A stretch of DNA of 64,000 nt from Tigriopus japonicus (lineage: Eukaryota > Arthropoda > Copepoda > Harpacticoida > Harpacticidae): assembly GCA_010645155.1 (NCBI GenBank), contig CM021317.1, positions 10,843,471 through 10,907,470 of the forward strand, in the 5' to 3' direction. The notes under the pieces were generated by a model, which worked only from the letters and a program-made list of their open reading frames with translations, had not been told where the DNA came from and made no database searches. Positions 23,301 to 35,300 of the stretch are shown one piece after another. The first letter of the stretch is position 1. Each line of letters opens with the position of its first letter. A program made the translations under genes and the position numbers.

Positions 23301-26300
23301 TGATGTGAGCTGATGCAAAGTCAATCCTCCCATGGATGCAGAGTCTCCTTCTCTTGCTTACACTTTCGCTCCAATCTTGCGCTGTTTGAATTTTGTCATA
23401 TTGGTGGGATTCCGTTTTTCTTCAAGAACTTTTGTTATGAAATGTGTATCAAAAGATAAAAGTTGAAAAGAAAGTTGAGAAACAAAACTGAAGAATTGAC
23501 CATTTGAGGTATTCCTTGAAGATTACTTCAGCATAATTGACTATTTACAGTGTGGCCCAAAATCGGCTTTACACAGTTTTTCGAATTTTTCTTATATTAA
23601 ATTTGAATTTGGCACCTTTTCCTATATGGACTGAACGTGCAAAGCAGAGCTGAATCAAACGGTGCCAAAAACAACAACATCAAAGCAAGTCCCAAGGAGC
23701 TATTCGTCGACAAAGATGACAACAAATACCCTTTGTTCCACGCCCGATTCATAATTCCAATCAGTAAGTAATTACCTCATTAATTAGGGCAATTTGCAGG
23801 CTTTTTTCACTTAATAACTTTGCAAATGACTATCGTGATACTTACCTTGATTCTACCTCGACGCAAACCTCTGACTCCATGGCCAACCTTGACGACGACA
23901 CCAAGATCAAGATCGTGGCCCTCAGGGAAGCAGGCCACAGTGCCATCTCCATTGCCAAGGACTTCAATGTGTCCAGACAGACTGTGTCGAGTGTTTTCAA
24001 GAGGTATCAGGAAAGAGGCACGGTCAAGACAGCCCAGGGCAAGGGAAGGAAGAGGACAGTCAGGACAGTGGCGAACTGGAAGAGGCTGCAGGAGATGGTC
24101 AGGCGGAAGGACAACAGGAGCATCAGGAACGTGTCCAAGGCCCTCAACCTGTCCAACTCCAACACCCAGAGGCTCGCAATGGACGCTGGGATCATCTCCA
24201 AGCCCTTCTTGGCCAGGCAGCTCCTCACTTAGGTCCAGAAGGAGAAGAGGGTGACGCGGTCACAGGAGCTCCTGAACTGGATGCAAGTCAACCCGGGGAA
24301 GGTTATTGGATGGTCGGACGAGAAGATCTTCACTGTGGACGGCATCATCAACAAGAGGAATGACAGGATCTTGATGACTGTCAACACGCCGAGGAGAAGA
24401 GGATCAAGATGAGGACAAAGAACCCTCAAAGGTGATGGTCTGGGCCCTGGTGGCCTCAGACGGCAAGAAGATGCCCCTGATCATCTTCCCGGCCGACGAG
24501 AACGTGACGACAGCCATGTACCAGGCCAAGGTCTTGACGGCGGAAGAAAATTATGAACCAGGGGACTTCGTCTTTATGCAAAATGGGGCCCCAGCCCATA
24601 CTTCAAACTCAACGCAAGCCTGGCTCGTCAATAACCTCGGCCAGAACAATTTCTGGAGCAAGACTGCCTGGCCTTCCAACAATCCAGATTTAAACCCGCT
24701 CGACTTCAGTGTTTGGTCAGTTCTGGAGTCTGCAGCGTCGTCCACTTCAGCTAGATCATGGCAGGATCTCATCAGGAAGCTGGAGAAGAGCTGGGAGAAG
24801 GTGGTCACTGCAGACTTCATCGTCAAAACTTGCTCCAGCGTCCCCAAACGTCTGCGTGCCGTGTTCAGGGCCGGTGGTGGCCACATTGAAGGCAGCAAGA
24901 TCAAAAACAGCGGTCAGGGTGAGGAGGACGAGCATTCCAATGATCAGTAATTACTAATTAGTTATTCAACTTTAAATCATGATTTGTTTACCCCGCGAGG
25001 TGTCGTTTTGATCACTTGAGAGTGTGACGACTTTGCCTTTATCAAATACATTTTACTTATTTGGTAAGTGTTAAACACAATGAAATGAACGTATTCAAGT
25101 CAGTGCTACAAACTTTTTGGAGAAACTGAAACAAAATAGAAATTGTTCGTTCATGCTACTTTCTCAAAACATAATCGTTCCTCCATTTGGCTTTTTTCGA
25201 AAATCTCCATCAAAGAACACATGGCCAACCTTGACGACGACACCAAGATCAAGATCGTGGCCCTCAGGGAAGCAGGCCACAGTGCCATCTCCATTGCCAA
25301 GGACTTCAATGTGTCCAGACAGACTGTGTCGAGTGTTTTCAAGAGGTATCAGGAAAGAGGCACGGTCAAGACAGCCCAGGGCAAGGGAAGGAAGAGGACA
25401 GTCAGGACAGTGGCGAACTGGAAGAGGCTGCAGGAGATGGTCAGGCGGAAGGACAACAGGAGCATCAGGAACGTGTCCAAGGCCCTCAACCTGTCCAACT
25501 CCAACACCCAGAGGCTCGCAATGGACGCTGGGATCATCTCCAAGCCCTTCTTGGCCAGGCAGCTCCTCACTTAGGTCCAGAAGGAGAAGAGGGTGACGCG
25601 GTCACAGGAGCTCCTGAACTGGATGCAAGTCAACCCGGGGAAGGTTATTGGATGGTCGGACGAGAAGATCTTCACTGTGGACGGCATCATCAACAAGAGG
25701 AATGACAGGATCTTGATGACTGTCAACACGCCGAGGAGAAGAGGATCAAGATGAGGACAAAGAACCCTCAAAGGTGATGGTCTGGGCCCTGGTGGCCTCA
25801 GACGGCAAGAAGATGCCCCTGATCATCTTCCCGGCCGACGAGAACGTGACGACAGCCATGTACCAGGCCAAGGTCTTGACGGCGGAAGAAAATTATGAAC
25901 CAGGGGACTTCGTCTTTATGCAAAATGGGGCCCCAGCCCATACTTCAAACTCAACGCAAGCCTGGCTCGTCAATAACCTCGGCCAGAACAATTTCTGGAG
26001 CAAGACTGCCTGGCCTTCCAACAATCCAGATTTAAACCCGCTCGACTTCAGTGTTTGGTCAGTTCTGGAGTCTGCAGCGTCGTCCACTTCAGCTAGATCA
26101 TGGCAGGATCTCATCAGGAAGCTGGAGAAGAGCTGGGAGAAGGTGGTCACTGCAGACTTCATCGTCAAAACTTGCTCCAGCGTCCCCAAACGTCTGCGTG
26201 CCGTGTTCAGGGCCGGTGGTGGCCACATTGAAGGCAGCAAGATCAAAAACAGCGGTCAGGGTGAGGAGGACGAGCATTCCAATGATCAGTAATTACTAAT

Positions 26301-29300
26301 TAGTTATTCAACTTTAAATCATGATTTGTTTACCCCGCGAGGTGTCGTTTTGATCACTTGAGAGTGTGACGACTTTGCCTTTATCAAATACATTTTACTT
26401 ATTTGGTAAGTGTTAAACACAATGAAATGAACGTATTCAAGTCAGTGCTACAAACTTTTTGGAGAAACTGAAACAAAATAGAAATTGTTCGTTCATGCTA
26501 CTTTCTCAAAACATAATCGTTCCTCCATTTGGCTTTTTTCGAAAATCTCCATCAAAGAACACTCGCTCGAACTAGAGCGTCTCTAGCTCGAACGCATGCC
26601 CGCGCAAACACGGTCGCTTTCAAAGTGACGCTTTTTTTGACTCGAATTTCAAGTGGCTCCCTTTGAGAAGTACATTTTGCTCACTCTCGACTGAAGAGAG
26701 CAGCTCCCCCTATAATCACAGCAGAACCTTGAACTATTTTAGAGGGATTGAAGTATTGTAGCTAAGAGTAATAGCAAAGTTTTGCATGAATAAAATGTTG
26801 GCGCCCACGCCGACGCATTGGCGAGAATTAGTATTAATCCAATGTAAAGCCAATTTTGGGCCACACTGTATATACATAAGGTTGTCAGTAAAAGGAGATT
26901 TGGCGAAAATCTGGCGATTTTTCAAATGAGGTGGCGAATTCTGGCGAATTGTCGGTGGCAAATCTGGCGATAAGAGCCGTCGAAGACCCTGGTTTCAAGC
27001 CGACGCTACCATCAGTTGTTTGAAATACTTTCAATTACGCCATTTTTGAAATCCCTTACAGCCACATTACGTTACTTTTCTGCGAAAATTCACTTGAGTT
27101 CGGTCATTTCATCTCGGTTTTTAGGTCGAAAATATTCGATCTCGTTTTCTTATGTCAGAAATTTTCGATTTCGTTTTCTTAGGTCGAGAATATTCGATTT
27201 CGTTTTCTTAGGTCGAAAATTTTCGATCTCGTTTTCTTAGGTCGAAAATTTTCGATCTCGTTTTCTTAGGTCGAAAATTTTCGATCTCGTTATTTTAAGT
27301 TTAAAATATTCTGGTATTCTGCCGCATTCTGTCTCTTTAAAACTTCCCTGCTACGAACTTTTCTATATTGCCATTTTCTGCCACTTTCCCCCGCCCACTG
27401 CCAATGCAAAATGATGGTAATTTTAGCACTTATGCTCCCGTTGGAGATTTTATTATGTTGGATAGGAGCTGTGCCAGGAATTAAAGAAACTCATGTGAAA
27501 GAAGCGTCAGCTTGACCCTAGCAACAAGTGGATTCACAGTGAAGCTTCAAAAAGCCCAATAAACCTAATGGGAAAGAAGCATCAACACAGTCAAGTTGTT
27601 TGGCTTTTTCGAAGCTTCAAATGTACCCTAAAGATGCATTCGTATGATTGTTTGTGTTCTGTGACTGGGACTTCTTTTTGGTGAGTTTTGGATTGATTTC
27701 AAATCAACTCGGCTTTTTGTAATTGAATAACCTAGTCAATAAGTGGCGACTCGAAAAATAAACATCGCCAAGAATACCCAGAATACCCCACTGACACTTC
27801 TTTCAAAAACATTGGGTTACAATTTTCAACTCAATTGAACTAGACAGTCAAAAGTCGTTGAAGTTCAGGCAAGAGTAGACACACAGTGAACTCGTTAGAC
27901 CTCTGCTTATAAGATCCTTCAAACTCTGTTGAAAGAAAGATATAAGGAAACTTTTTGTTCAAATCAAAATTCTTGATTTTGTTAATAACCATTCTAGTCC
28001 TTCTTTGACGAAGTCCTTGATCTTTAATGTCAAAATTTGGAAATGAACCGTTTTCACAGCAAGCAATTGCCAATGTGTGCCATTAGCAACCAAGAAATGG
28101 CAAGGAACGAGAATATTGCTTTATAAGGACGTGTAAAGTACGGGAACGAGTTTTGAACTTTGTAGGCTAATCAGGCTGTGCCAAAATCGTTGCAAACACT
28201 ACCATGATCAAAGCTCTTCCAGTCTCTCCAAAACTTTGAACGCAAAACTAATCGTTATGCACAGAAACCAGTCGAAGATTTTGGCTGCTACGTCTTGCGT
28301 TCAACATTCAATTTGAGTCAGCATGGTCGAGTAATGGGGTATTCGTAAAGGAAACAGCTGCTGAAGTTACCTAAAATCGATTGTAGACGGCGCCACATTT
28401 GACTAGGCGAGAATAAAATTTTGCTACGGAAGTACTGCTACCTTGAAAGTCCTTTTTAGACACTATTTCATCAGTTTTTCAAGGATTTATTGATCTAAAA
28501 ATAATGGAAAATAACTTTACTTCATGATTTTGTCACATTTTTATCCATACACCTGGACATTTCTTTCAAAAACCGAGTTTCAAGTGTACATATAATGTTG
28601 CGTGAGTGTGAAAATTATGTCTTAAATCAAGGAAGTCAGAAACGACGCATGCACGGATTTTTTCCTGTCTGGTCAGTGCCAAATTCGTCCCTGGGACTCT
28701 GATAAGGTTTTAAACCCCAAAATCGACCAATAAATGATTGGAATTGTTGTAGGGCTGGCTGGGAAGGGTGGTTTGATCAGATCCATGTTAGTTTCAATGA
28801 CCCCAAGCACGACGACTTCGAAGCTCATCATTCAATTTCTTAGCCAACAATTATCGGCAGTGGGACTTTTCCGGCTGGGCTCTTACAAGTTGTGGAAAAA
28901 GTACAATCTGAAGTAAGAAGCTTTGATTTTAGTCTATTTTAGTTCCGTACTAGTTCGCAGTAATATTCTTCATTCACGCAACTCCAACGTAAATAAGTTT
29001 TGCATATTTTGTAAAAGCTAGGTGTCATGTCAGTTACCTGCAAATTTGTCCATTTTTTGACCGCAAACAACGGCAAACAACGATGCCACAATAAATATGC
29101 ATCAATTTGATGTTACCGAGCCGGAAGTGTCGCAATAAGGATATTTCCAAACTTGCGCAACATTATATGTACACTTGAAACTCACTTTTTAAAAGAAATG
29201 TCCCCGTGTATGGGTAAAAATGTGACAAAATCATGAGGTAAACTTATTCTCTTTTATTTTTAGATCAATAAATCCTTGAAAAACTGATGAAATAGTGTCT

Positions 29301-32300
29301 AAAAAGGACTTTTAAGGTAGCAGTACTTCCGTAGCAAAATTTTATTCTCGCCTAGTCAAATGTGGCGCCGTCTACAATTGATTTTGGGCAACTTCAGCAG
29401 CTGTCTCCTTCACGAATACCCCATTGACTTGCAAAAGAAGCTGGGCATTGCATTATTTTTAATTGCGCTAAGGGGTCAACACCTCAAAAACTGGACGCAC
29501 TAAAAACAGATGGCGTCCTAGTGCCGATTTAGGGAACAGTAGTGCTCCAACACCGCTTATGTGTTGATGTGCGGACTTCTTAACAAACAAACAATTTTTT
29601 TTTTAAATATCGTAAAGAGCGTTGACATTTTTTGGCCCAAAAAGTCTGGAAAAGAAAACCTACTGTGTGAAATGTCTTTCTGCTCAGGGAAGGGGTTTGA
29701 TCTTCATTTTGCGGCTTTCAACAGTTTGATTGACAGATAACAGTTAATGGATCTGGTCAATCTTCCTCAGAGGTTCCCAACAAAACTGATCCCATTGATC
29801 CCTTTGACCTAAAAAGTTTTGGGGTTACTTGTTTTGTTTTGATTTGTGGATATCAAATCCTTTGAGACGCAAAAGCTTTTATTTTTAAAGTTGTTCAAAC
29901 TCCAACGTGAACCTCTTTAACAAAATGGCACATCTGATTCCTAACGAGACATGGGACATTGCTTCAAAATTCAACTAAAATCAATTCGATTCGAATGAAA
30001 TTGAAATTACGTTCATTCCAGTTTTTTTTTTCAAAAATATCCTTTTCGAGCATTATCAAAGGGATTCTATCTTTGATCTTTTTTAACCACAAATATTTTT
30101 GAAAACAAATTATTAGATTTAACGTTGAGATGTTGAAATAAGCCACAAAAATCTTCAGAGTAAGTTCAAGCACAATGAATTAAAAAAGATTCGAGAAAAG
30201 TTACACTTTTGTTTGTTCAAGAGTACGAAAAAAGGGCACCCAAATCAATCCATGACATTCACGGATCCAGTCACTTGCCATTGAGCAATAAATTACAGAA
30301 TCCCAAGACCTCTAGTTAGGATTCCTGCACATATTTTGAAAATTTGAAGCAGACATATATGACCTCCTATTGGAATTAGTTAGGACTGGGAAGCCAAACG
30401 AAAACTTGAAATAAGGCCATCTGACTGAGAGAATGAAAGCGAGGCTTGGGTTGCGTTGCATGTGAATAATAGTGTAAGTGATCTGCTTAGCATATTCCTA
30501 TAGATATACCCCAATGTGGAGCTTTAGGTTTCTGATTGGAACTGACGGATCGAGAAAAACCGTTTTCATGGATTGCTTCAGCTCTAACATCCTGCTGATG
30601 CGCACATGCGCAGTACAGGGATAGCGAGATAAATTTACACTTTTTTGTGCAATTTTAAAATCTAAATTTTGTGAATTGGGTTGGGAGCTGACATTTGAAA
30701 TTGATTACACTCAATTTGGAGATCATGACCAACATCTTATTCAATATATCCCCCATCGGCAGCAATAACTTTCTCCAAACGGGCGCGGAACCTTTGGCAG
30801 GCTGCAATAACTTCATCCGCGGAAAAACGGTGGGAGTATTTCTTGATGTCAGCCTTCAGGGTGTTAACGGAGGTGTGAGCATACTTGCAGACTTGTGCCT
30901 CTAATTTGCCCTAGAAAAAATAATCCAAAGGATTCAAATCGGGTGAATTGGAGGGCCAAGTCTTGGGGTCCCAAAATGAGGGTACATTGTCTTTGAGCCA
31001 GGCTTGGGTCTTCTTAGATGTATGAGCTGGCGCAGAGTCTTGTTGAAAGACATAAGGCTTTCCAGCAGCAACCTCATCCATCCAAGGCTTGATTTTGTCT
31101 TCCAAAACTGACAAATAGACCTCTGTGTTCACTGTTTCTTTTGGTGAGAAGAAATGGGGTGGCATGACATGACCTTGGCTGCTTATGACCCCTAAGGTCA
31201 TTACGGAGGCTGGATTTTTTGTTCTAAATACCACAGGGACATCACCTTTCTCTTTGGCAAGCCACCTGTCATTTTGTCTGTTGTGTGTCTGGTCCACATC
31301 CCACTTTTTCTCATCGGAAAAGAAAATTATTTTTTTGGCATCTTGATGCTTGAGCAAGCTCAATAGCTTCTTACTTCTTTCCAACCTGACCTCCTTCATA
31401 CGAGTTGTAAGAAGATGACGACGACTTTTGACATAAGAAGTCAATTTTAGATCTTCTTTGACGGCCTTTCGGACTGTTGATGCAGCCACTTTTCGCTGTT
31501 TGGCAAGGCTAGTCATGGGTCGTCCAGGATTGGCCATGATGGACCGTTTCAGGCCAGCAAGGAAGGTTGGAGTCCGTTTTTTGTCATTCCTGGTTTTGTG
31601 TTTTTTTCTTGAAACCTTTCCGGACTTGTTAAATGCATTTACGGTGTTGTAAACCGTCTTCTTGTTGCATTTTAGGAGCCTCACGATATCCGACGGGGCC
31701 TGTCCGGCGCGGTAGAGTTCGAGTATGGTATCTCTTTTTGACTGTTCCATTGTTATGTTTTGATTTGTTTCGAATTTGTTTCCGAAATTTTAAAGTTATA
31801 TGTCAATGCAACCTCACAATATAGAAAACAGATACAAAATCATTTGTATGTCCCATAATATTTTGGGCTAAAAAGAGTGTAAATTTACCTCGCTATCCCT
31901 GTACACTACTGGCCTTCTCTTTTTGTTATTACTGTAATCATCATAGTTATTACTACTATCATTGTTAATGCTGCCATTCAGGATTCTCTGGAGCCTCTTT
32001 AACCACATGCAATGCCTTTAGTGCTGTCGATGTTGCATCTGGTTGGCCTGTACAAGACGTTTCAGATAATTACACACCATTCGCTACGCATTATGGATCC
32101 AAAGAAATATGCCTCTTTCACACACATACGCACGCAGACAAACCAACCGAAGATTAGGATTGAGAGAAGGCTAGCAAGCAGCCTTATCATCGTAATAGAA
32201 GTCGATTTACTAGATCCCCAAGAATAATGTATTTAGGGCCATGTCCATTGAGGATCACGAAAGGATGAAGCTCCACTTTTTATTTGTCAAGAAAAGAAAG

Positions 32301-35300
32301 TTTATGGACCTCGAGTATACCGCTCGACTGTCCAACAGAGTACATTAGAGAATGTGAGCAGACCCTGAAGAAGAGCAACTCATCCACTTTACTGTACAGT
32401 AGTGTTTACGCGGCAGTAGATACCCTGAGATAGATAGTGGCCGTTGTTGGCTAACACATGGTGCTGATGGTTCAAACTGGGGATTGGCAAAGAGCTTTCA
32501 GTTGAACATTCAGCTGAGATTCTTTGATTGAGTTAACAGTCACCTGATTGTGAAACATTAATTGGTACTTGTTTAAAATCCACCCTATTTGAAATATTTT
32601 TTTTACATAATGAGCAAATGCTTCAGAAAAATTTGCAGCAGGCTTGAGGATTTTTGCTAACTAAAGTGAGCTATCAAATGAGCTAAATAGTAGGGATAGG
32701 TCGGGCCAGGGTTTTTTGGTTCTGGATCATGGTCGGTTTGGTGATTATTCAGTTCGGATCGTTTCAATTCCAATCCGATCAAACATATTTGGATCCAGAT
32801 CAGATCAGATCGGATCCGGGTCTGGTATTCAAACAATTGCTTTAACAAAAGATTTGCCTCAGCCCTTTGATATTAATCTTACATAGCGTTAGAAAATTAT
32901 TTTTACCATTATAGTTGGATATTTGTGAGAAGATTTGGAAATTTAAAGACCCAAGGAAATTGCAAATAAAAAACATGTAATTGGCTTTCCCCTCAATAAT
33001 AACTCAGTTAGGTGTAGGGTTATCAAATTTTACATCTCAAATCAAGTTTAAAGTTAGCACTGATAACCATAACCGGACCTGCAATGAACTATGAAAACTT
33101 GCAAAATGAATTATAGTAAAGTTTAGAAAGTATTTGATTTCTGATGAAAATTGATTTGTCAAGAGCCGACTCCTCAGAGGTCGGCTCCAATTCCGGATTG
33201 GTTCCTTGGTTTTTGGATCCAGATTGCAGCAAGCAGACCTCAGAACCAATGCGGAGTTGGCTCAGGGCCAATCCGGACCCATCCCTACTAAATAGTTAAG
33301 ATGTATTTCTGATAAGAAAAAGTTTCCTTCAAATATGAATTTTTGCTTCCTGAATGCACATTAGAAGACTGCACAGACGTTCCACGTTGGTCGGTTATCC
33401 ATAGATTTTGCAGGCTAGCCTCTATATCAGTGTCCCTACGCGACAGTATTGCTCAGAACGGTCTAGCGATATGAGACTAAATCTTGAGGCCATTTCTCAA
33501 ACCGTCCAAATCGCTTAGAACACAGGAGAAAAAAGACAAATCTTATCTTGACAGTGATGCTTATGCCCAAAACCTTTAGAATGGGGGCCCTTTCTTAGTA
33601 CATGTATTGAGATGCAGTAACTGATATTGCGAGTATTATTCTAGTCGCTCTGCCCAAGAAAACAACAACTCCTCGAGACATTGGATGAGCGAGAACCCTG
33701 TGCATATAATGAGGGTCCCTTCAAAACACTGCAACCCGTCTTAGGTGACGCTTCTTTAATAAAAAAAAGATATCCTTCGTAAGAAGAGGCTCGGACTTTG
33801 AAACCTTCGCTAGTTTACCAAGTTTCTGATCTTGGATCCTGTTATCATTCATTCATTCATTATTCTTGTTCATCCTCAGCCACCTGGAACAAGCAATCAG
33901 GAAAGACCTGTCAGACTTTGAATGTCTTCGCCTGATTGTAACCGATACAATGGCAACATCAACCACACGGGGAAGGAAAGGCCACGATCTCGTTTAGCTA
34001 ATAATATATGAAGAATTTTATTGAAGGTCACAAGATAGGTCAGTTCTCCCACTTAAACCAACACCGCCGTTCACCATTCCAGATACAGGGCAAAAACAAG
34101 ACCTACAGAAGGTTGAGCGCACATTATTTCGATCCCGTTCCGTTTCTATAATTTGCAACAGCTTGGCTGGTTGATCTTGGCCGTTTGCTCAATTTTCTTT
34201 CCATTCAATCGAGCGGATGTGAGATATAGCCGTTTTCTTGACCAAAAATGAGGCGATTAGGTTTGATTAGCATGGCTCCAAAAAAGAGCTCAGGAACCCA
34301 TCTAAATACAGATTCAATGACCGTATGTTTTATAACACATATTTGTTCCCTGTATTTGGATGTATTTCCAATCGAGCGTGTCTACTGTCCAAGGAAAGTC
34401 ATCCATTGCAATGCACGTTGAAGAGCGGTAAGATTCTTTTGAAGGCATGATATTGGGTAAATATAATGATGGATCGTGCAGTAAACAATCAAGGCTGAAA
34501 CGAAGTGCTTGCGCTCGTGCGTTATATCATTGATAAACAAGACCCAATCTTACGTAGTACGGAGGTGGATGAGAGGATTTGATTCCCTCCTGTACAACAA
34601 AAGCATACGATGCAGGCGTATGACGAAAATCGTCTACCACTTTATGGTACTCATGTGCCATGGTTAGATGAAATATTCAAGAGAAAAGGCCGAGATGAGA
34701 TCGAGAAGCCGGACGAGGGCAAATAGTACGTGTGATATGGCGGACAGAGGAGTAATTGTAGTCCTCCTTGGCCCCCAACTCCCAAGCTTCCGAGCTAGCT
34801 TCTAAGCCGTTGCCCTCGGTCAATCCATCCATCCTTGTTCTCTCTATCTCTCCCTCAATCTCCTTAACACACTTCCCAGTGTGAGAGAACTCATGAATAA
34901 TATCGTCATATACATGCATACTCCGTGTATGTAGTGTGTAGAAGCGTTAGTGCTTTATTTGGTTGGTTTGATCCGCTTTTGTGGAACAGATCAGTGCAGC
35001 AGTTTTTGGCTACAAATAATTTCATTCTGGATGGCTCAAATACAGATTGTAGTTTTTCCATATGATAATATGATTCAATTCGCGGTGTCATACTTCCGTA
35101 TTGTTTGTCCAACTTGAGAGCTTGCCATTGCCATTCACACACTCGATTCTCAGCTTCGTAGTAGCAATGGACGTCGCTATCCTTAGAAAAACCTGATAAG
35201 TATCTTGAACTTTGCTGAATAATGCCAGCGATTTTACTATCGGTATCAAATCTAATGATTTTATTTTATTTATTGTTCAGTTTAAAGTATACAAGACTTT

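Larger units (their letters stand above)
23878..26562 (+). repeat. Head-to-tail tandem duplication, 2 x 1,342 bp
   Basis: Bases 23878-25219 are repeated at 25220-26561 or one base later, with no difference seen by eye. The unit runs from the transposase ATG through a 3' segment ending AAGAACAC. Breakpoints share only a single C, so no long direct repeat mediated the event. Confidence 0.85.
23548..26868 (+). mobile_element. Tc1/mariner-like element with internally duplicated transposase
   Basis: The left end CAGTGTGGCCCAAAAT (23548) and the reverse complement of the right end (26868) match over about 27 bp with one mismatch. Both are flanked by TA, the expected Tc1/mariner target duplication. 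The 3,321-bp interval contains two tandem copies of a degenerate transposase. It also contains an exon-like segment (23648-23763) whose phase fits the surrounding host gene, so either the element captured it or the two ends come from separate insertions. Confidence 0.65.

Noticed and set aside
24007..24228. Minus-strand frames repeated in both transposase copies
   Set aside because: Antisense of the transposase; duplicated only because the unit is duplicated.
27124..27297. Array of about 30-bp repeats resembling CRISPR spacing
   Set aside because: Units are contiguous with no unique spacers, and the genome is eukaryotic.
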